From contig CANTUV010000007.1 of assembly GCA_947685225.1 (NCBI GenBank), forward strand, positions 10,994,501-11,058,500: a stretch of 64,000 bases of DNA, written 5' to 3'. Of this stretch, positions 58,878-64,000 are shown one piece after another. Under the pieces are notes generated by a model, which worked only from the letters and a program-made list of their open reading frames with translations, made no database searches and was not told the DNA's origin. Source of the stretch: Garcia nutans. Lineage: Eukaryota > Streptophyta > Magnoliopsida > Malpighiales > Euphorbiaceae. The position numbers and the translations under genes are program-made. Positions within the stretch are counted from its first letter, which is position 1, and each line of letters starts with the position of its first letter.

Positions 58878-60928
58878 TCAATAAACATTCTCTACAATTT
58901 CCAAAGGCAACTTCACAGATTTATCGGCCAATTGTAGAGTCATCCTAATAAGTTTCAAATCTAAAATCCCTAATTTCTTGCAAATAGAATGTGGCATCAA
59001 ACTCACACTTGCACCTAAATCACACAAAGCTTTATTAAAATTAAAATCACTAATAGTACAAGGTATAGAAAAACTCCTTGGATCTTTCAATTTGGATGGA
59101 AGTTTGTTCAGGATCACAGCATTACACTCCTCTATGAGTGTAATCCTTGCATTATCTTCAAGGGATCTCTTATTGGAATGCAACTCCTTCAAAAACTTGA
59201 CATACATTGGCATTTGTGCAAGAGCATCCTCAAAAGGAATGTTTATCCTCAGTTGCTTGAACACTTCAAGGAATTTCTTATATTGCTTCTCTAGCTTTTG
59301 CTTTTTAAGCCTTTTAGGAAATCGAATTGGAGGCACATAAGGCTACACTTCAACCTTGGAGAGTATTGGTTCACTTTCCTCCTTTAACATCTTAACTTAT
59401 TTTTCATTCAACCTTTCTTAAACATTTTCTTCACTTGATTCAACCTTCTTTGGAATAGGCTCTTGTAATTGCTTACCACTTTTTAGCATAACCACTTTGC
59501 AATGCTCCCTTAGGTTAACTTTGGTTTTGCTAGAAAGTGAACCTTGATTCCTTGATCCGGAAGATCTAGCAATCTGCCTAACTTACATCTCGAAACTTCT
59601 ATTTTGATTGGCAATTTGGCCCATCTTTGATTCTAACCGATTATATTGCTTATCTAGCTTTTCAAACCTCTCACTTGATATAGAAATGAATTTTTCTAAA
59701 GCAGTCTCATAAGCCAATTTTTTTTCTTGATAATGTTCTTGACCTTGTTTCCAATTTTGAAATGGTGGTTGATATACTCCCCTTTGGTTGAATTGGTTTC
59801 CTTGATAGCCTTGGTTGCTTTGATTTTCAGCCTATGATAAATTAGGATGGTTTTTCCAACTAGGGTTGTATGTGTTTTCATAAGGCATTGGTTGAGTTCT
59901 ATTTTGATTCTCCACATATTCAAAAGTTTGGTGATTACCATTGCATCCTTCACAACCTGTAGTGGCAATATTCACATGCTTGAACTTTCTAGCTAATGCA
60001 TCAACCTTTGCTGTAATTAATGAAATCCCATTTACTTTATGTACACCAACTACCTTCTTGGGTAGATCTTTCACTGGACCAATAATAATTGTTTGCTTTC
60101 ATGGACTCAAGCAACTCCATTGCTTCAGCTGTATTTTTATTCATAAGAGCACCTCCCGCAGCTCTATGTATTGTACTTCTTAATTGCCTTGTTATTCCAT
60201 TATAAAATGTTTACACAATTAGCCATTCTGGAATCCCATGGTGAGGGCACTTCCTTTGAATATCTTTAAATCTCTCCCAAGCTTCATAAAGTGATTCACC
60301 ATCAAACTGCACAAAGCTGGTTATGTTATTTTTGAATTTTGCAGTCCTACTAGGAGGAAAATATTTTGCCAAAATTCTTTTGGACAGATCATCCCAAGTG
60401 GTGAAAGTTCCAGCAGCTTGTCCTTGCAAACCAATATTTTGCCTTATCCTTTAATGAGAAAGAAAAAAGGCATAGCCTAATTGCATCATCACTGACTCCA
60501 TTCATCTTGATCGTGTTGTAAATTTTCAGGAAATTTGCCAAGTGAGCAATAGCATTTTCCTGGTTCAAGCCATAGAAAAGCTGTTGTTGAGCCATGTTGA
60601 TGAGAGCTGGTTTCAGTTCAAAATTATTAGCATTCACTACAGGTCGAGTGATGCTTGACCCAATTTGAGCATTAGGCATGGTGTGTTCTCTTAGAGTGAG
60701 ATTTCTTGGATGAATTTGATCTTGTAGATCCACCATGTTAACTTCTTCTTCACTAGCTTCTCTTTCTTCAATCATACTTCCTTCTTCTACAGACTCCTGT
60801 ACCCGAATTTATTCTCTTTCTTCTCTTTCAAGATGAAGTCTGTTCTTTCTTGCTCTATTATTTTCTCTAAACTACTTTTTGATTTCATAATTAAAATCTT
60901 CTAAAATCGTTTGTCTATTACTGCGCAT
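58878..60928 (-). pseudogene. Athila gag and protease (broken)
   Basis: Reverse strand. The likely ATG is at 60928 (MRSNRQTILEDF), in frame with the open stretch from 60775. Capsid words: FELKPALINMAQQQLFYGL, HLANFLKIYNTIKMNGVSDD and LRLCLFSFSL-like, then a frameshift at about 60425 and TWDDLSKRILAKYFPPSRT. A knuckle remnant GCEGCNGNHQTFE lies near 59960. The protease (59336-58878) has NKALCDLGASVSLMPHSICKKL, where Athila proteases carry DLGAS. Stops and frameshifts separate gag, linker and protease. Gag forms the particle, protease matures it. Confidence 0.8.
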
Positions 60929-61022
60929 AAAATCCCTGTAGAAGAAATAAAAGAAAACAATTAAAATAAATTTCAAATTAATAATCTCTTTGAACTTACA
61001 GTTATCAAATTAATATTTTCTT

Positions 61023-61044
61023 CCATAAAAACGAAGCCAAAAAC
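61023..61044 (-). promoter_or_regulatory. degenerate primer-binding site of the Athila-like element
   Basis: Sense strand GTTTTTGGCTTCG resembles the Athila sequence around the PBS (AGTTTTTGGCGCCGTTGCC) with several changes. It lies about 33 bases inside the AAGTGCATG word. Confidence 0.5.
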
Positions 61045-61077
61045 TTGTTGGTCGTTTTGTTTATATCGATTTTAAAC

Positions 61078-62685
61078 TGCAAGTGCATGGTTCGTAACAA
61101 GTAATAAAATGTAAGTAAAAGTCGCTCCCACAGAGAATGACTAATTTGACTAACTAAACTTCAAATCAAATATTATCTGAAAACTAATTAATTAATTTAA
61201 TATTTAAAAATTAAATTCTTAATCTTTAATTTAAATTCAAATTAATATTCAAATTCAAATTAAAATAATCTAAGATATTAATCTATTAATTCAAACTTAT
61301 AATTCAAATTCAAATTAATAAATTCAAATAATTAAGATAACTAGTAGGATTAGGCTTCATTAAGATTGTTTCAAATGGGTAAAAACATATTTTTAAACTA
61401 ATTTAAATTATTCTTAAATCAAAGTTACCAATTTCTTAAATGTTAAATTTTCTCTTTCTCAAGAAAAAAAAATTAATGATTGAAATAATTTATTAATTCT
61501 ATTTTTATGAATAATAAATTAAAACAACATATAAAACTAAAAGGAACTAAATAGATCTTAAGATTATTCTTTTATCTCTAAATAAAATTTTCTTAAGTTG
61601 TTGAATTCTTAATCTAAAATCATACCTAGCTCTCGCTCATCGTCCAATTTCAATTGATCATGCAATTGGTGGCTAGTCAATCACAAGCACTAAGAACAAA
61701 TTCAACAAACCCTTAATTTCAAAAAATTAATAGTAATCAAATTAAGCAATACTCATTATTCACAATCCTAAATCCACCTAATCCCACTAATTGAATTAGT
61801 TGTTCATAGTTAAATTACACATAAAGAACATAGGAATTAAGAAACTAAACATGAAATTCATAATCTTAATATTCAAATCAATAATAGAACAAAAACATGA
61901 AATGAAACATAAACCAAAATAAAAAGTTCAAACTAGATAGATGAGTAGTCTTGTTGAGATGATGAAGTTGTCCTCAAGCCCAATTTTCTTATTCCTTTGG
62001 TCTCCAAGCGTGAAAAAACTAATCTCCACTTGAAAGATGAAAAGGTGTAGTAGATAATTGCCTTTGGAAAATTCTGAGTTACTATTCATATCCCTCTTCT
62101 CTATTTTTTCTCCTCTTTTTTCTTCTAACTAAATTCCTCCTACTTAGCTTCTATTTCAGAATTTGAATTCAAACTTCCCCCTTGATTTTCTATCAGATAT
62201 CATCCTTATCTACAATTGATTCCTTTAAAAAAATTTATCCCCAGAAGAGTAGATGATTTTAGGCTTTTAAATCACTTGATTCGGACTTTAGACGCCAAGT
62301 TATGGCTCGGTTACTCTCAATGGCTTGGACTGGACTTCTACTTCTAAAATTTAAGCCCAATTTTGACTTTAAAGTTGGAGAACCAAACAAACTCAAAATT
62401 TGATGAACCAAAACTCTCTGAAAATCTTAAGATGTCCTCTATCAACTTCATGAAGATCATTTTTCCAATTTTGCAATTTAAGACCACCAAAATTTTACTT
62501 GAAACTTTAAAGGTTAAATTATGCCTAAAAATTTCAGTTTAAACACACTTTTAAGAAATTAATTTAAACTAAGCTTAATTCAAGAATAATAAAATAAAAG
62601 TATATAAATAAGCTTAGAATATATTAATTCAAGTCAATTGCATGCTAAATATGATAGAAAATATAAGGTTAATATGCACCTATCA
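61078..62685 (-). repeat. 5' LTR of the Athila-like element
   Basis: Partner of 49929-51519. On the plus strand it begins TGCAAGTGCATGG, or possibly 32 bases earlier at TGTTGG (61046) beside the PBS, and ends CACCTATCA, giving TG...CA ends. Confidence 0.82.
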
Positions 62686-62750
62686 CCAATCTTTCCATTT
62701 GGAGCCTCCTTCAATTCAGTTACCCTCATCGCCAAGCTCTTTGCAATGCT

Positions 62751-63468
62751 TTGAGCCAAATTCAGATATCAGTTGAAACTACTCGAGAAACTCTAGTTGC
62801 ATGCATAACCAAGTCAACTGCTATTTCATTTTTAAATAAGGATCTTCCAGTTGAAGGTGAACATAATCATGCTCTTTATATTACTGTCTTAGGCTGCGGG
62901 GAAGATGGTTCCATGGTATTAATAGATAATGGCTCAGCATTAAATGTTTGTCCGCTTAAAGTGGCAAGTTGTTTGGGGATTGAAATTTATGGTACCTTGC
63001 AATCAAATTGTGAGGGCATATGACAATATAAGGAGGGAAGTGTTGGGAGTGGCCATTATCAGAGTAACAATTGGCCCTCTAGAGCAAGAAATCCTTTTTC
63101 AAGTTCTAGATGTCCCAACATACTTTAACCTATTATTAGGAAGACCTTATATCAACTTGGCAAAGGCCGTACCATCCTCTCTTCATCAGAAACTCAAATT
63201 CCCATATATGGATGGAGTGGTTACAGTAAAAGGGGACCTAAGTGGGAAGTTGGATCTCCCTCCTCAACTACCAATTTTAGAAATCAATCTAGAACCCTTA
63301 ACCATAGCTCTGTCAGGATTTACTTTTGATCCAATCCTTTTCATAGAAGGAGAGGCATGTAAAGAGCTGGTTCCCTTTGACTTTGATCCATATGGAAACC
63401 CAACATTTGCTAACATTCTTAAAGACATAAACTATTTTCCTGGGATGGGGTTAGGCAAAAATCAATAG
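62751..63468 (+). pseudogene. Tat-like aspartic protease region (frameshifted)
   Basis: The first frame (to about 62990) has ETTRETLVACITKSTAI, DLPVEGEHNHALYITV and the protease core MVLIDNGSALNVCPLKVA, where D-N-G-S-A is the usual Tat form of the active site. A frameshift near 62985 leads to a second frame with VRAYDNIRREVLGVA, FQVLDVPTYFNLLLGRPYIN, AVPSSLHQKLKFPY and a G-patch-like end (YFPGMGLGKNQ) before TAG at 63466-63468. The order and wording match Tat-type gypsy polyproteins upstream of RT. Catalytic Asp is retained. Confidence 0.75.
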
Positions 63469-64000
63469 GGAATACAGTAATTCCCAAATTATCCTTCAAT
63501 CTAGCCACCATTTAGTTTGCCCTATAAACTAACCTAATAAGATGTAGAGGAGATGAAAAGGAGAGCTAAATAGAGATCCCAATGTAAAAAAAATACGGGA
63601 AATCCTCCTTCAGAACTTTAAATGGATATTTAGTTAAAGAGGGAACAGACTCTCTTTATTATGGATTTCTTGAACCAATATAATTGAATCCCATTACTAA
63701 TGAGCTAACCCCACGGTTTGAATTTTCTTTGATGTTATGCTTAGATTCGATGATAGCAAGCCTGCTTTGGAGATGAGAGAAGATTTTAAGGATAACATGG
63801 AGCCCAGTCTATTTCAAGTAGTTGTGACAGAACAAGGAGTAGAATTAGATTTCAGCCACCTGATTTAATCAGTTGCTGGAATGCCCAACAACTGGTGTTT
63901 CAAAAGGAATAGTGATCCCCCATCATAGTCTACCCCACTTACAGTAGAACCAAGTATCCAGCCAAATCAAAAGCCCAACCACCAATCAGATTCTCAGCTT
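63469..64000 (+). other. degraded polyprotein sequence, no clear motif
   Basis: Expected position of the linker between protease and RT. Stops in all frames; no RT motif before the window ends. Confidence 0.45.

Larger units (their letters stand above)
49929..62685 (-). mobile_element. Ty3/gypsy element, Athila-like, with env-like ORF and an extra small ORF
   Basis: Direct LTRs enclose a reverse-strand gag, protease, RT, RNase H and integrase, followed by an env-like ORF (54737-53700) and a further decayed ORF (52933-52560). DLGAS-type protease, FMDD RT box and the post-pol env-like ORF are typical of the Athila lineage. It is inserted in a Tat-like gypsy. LTRs differ by roughly 8% where compared. 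No convincing target duplication was found, and the outer end of the left LTR may be lost. Confidence 0.82.
62686..64000 (+). mobile_element. Tat-like gypsy, right part after the Athila insertion
   Basis: Continuation of the element left of 49929. Protease is recognisable to 63468. Beyond that, to the window end, codon patterns with frequent stops suggest degraded linker and RT entry sequence, but I cannot assign motifs. Confidence 0.6.

Overview
This window is intergenic, transposon-dense nuclear DNA of a flowering plant, probably a eudicot. It is AT-rich, and nearly all recognisable coding sequence is retrotransposon gag-pol of plant lineages: Ty1/copia Tork/Tnt1-like and Sirevirus-like, and Ty3/gypsy chromovirus (Tekay-like), Athila-like and Tat-like. 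Primer sites complementary to initiator tRNA-Met, plant-type TATAAATA LTR promoters and Mutator-like remnants agree with this. I see no intact host gene, rRNA, tRNA or CRISPR array. Every long reading frame is broken, so I read it as a fossil record of nested insertions.

Layout. 1-4474: 3' part of a forward Tork/Tnt1-like copia with its 3' LTR. 4475-9606: AT-rich DNA without genes. 9607-10063: reverse-strand remnant of a Mutator-like (MULE) transposase 3' end. 10064-11178 plus 21236-23941: a reverse-strand gypsy fragment (gag, protease, PBS, 5' LTR), split by a complete reverse-strand Sirevirus-like copia (11179-21230) carrying a post-pol env-like region. 25604-25784: a near-perfect fold-back MITE with a 9-bp target duplication. 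26440-27222: a broken DUF4283/zinc-knuckle ORF. 29819-41493: a complete reverse-strand Tekay-like gypsy with 2.96-kb LTRs and an exact 5-bp target duplication (TTCTT). 43251-45017: a 1.77-kb fold-back element with long imperfect inverted arms and an 8/9 matching 9-bp duplication, best read as a non-autonomous MULE. About 47000-49928 plus 62686-64000: a forward Tat-like gypsy (gag, protease), split by a reverse-strand Athila-like gypsy (49929-62685) that carries an env-like ORF and, downstream of it, a further small decayed ORF.

Relative ages follow from nesting and from LTR comparison by eye. The Sirevirus LTRs differ most (well over 10% in the stretch compared), the Athila-like LTRs by roughly 8%, and the Tekay-like LTRs by about 7% in their most variable stretch. 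The Tekay ORF is still one continuous frame, broken only by seven stop substitutions. The 181-bp MITE, with one mismatch between arms and a perfect TSD, looks youngest.

The points most worth following are the two fold-back elements with MULE-size target duplications, two unrelated retroelements each with an env-like gene downstream of pol, an unexplained extra ORF in the Athila-like element, and arrays of CpG-rich repeated motifs upstream of the env-like genes and inside the LTR promoters.
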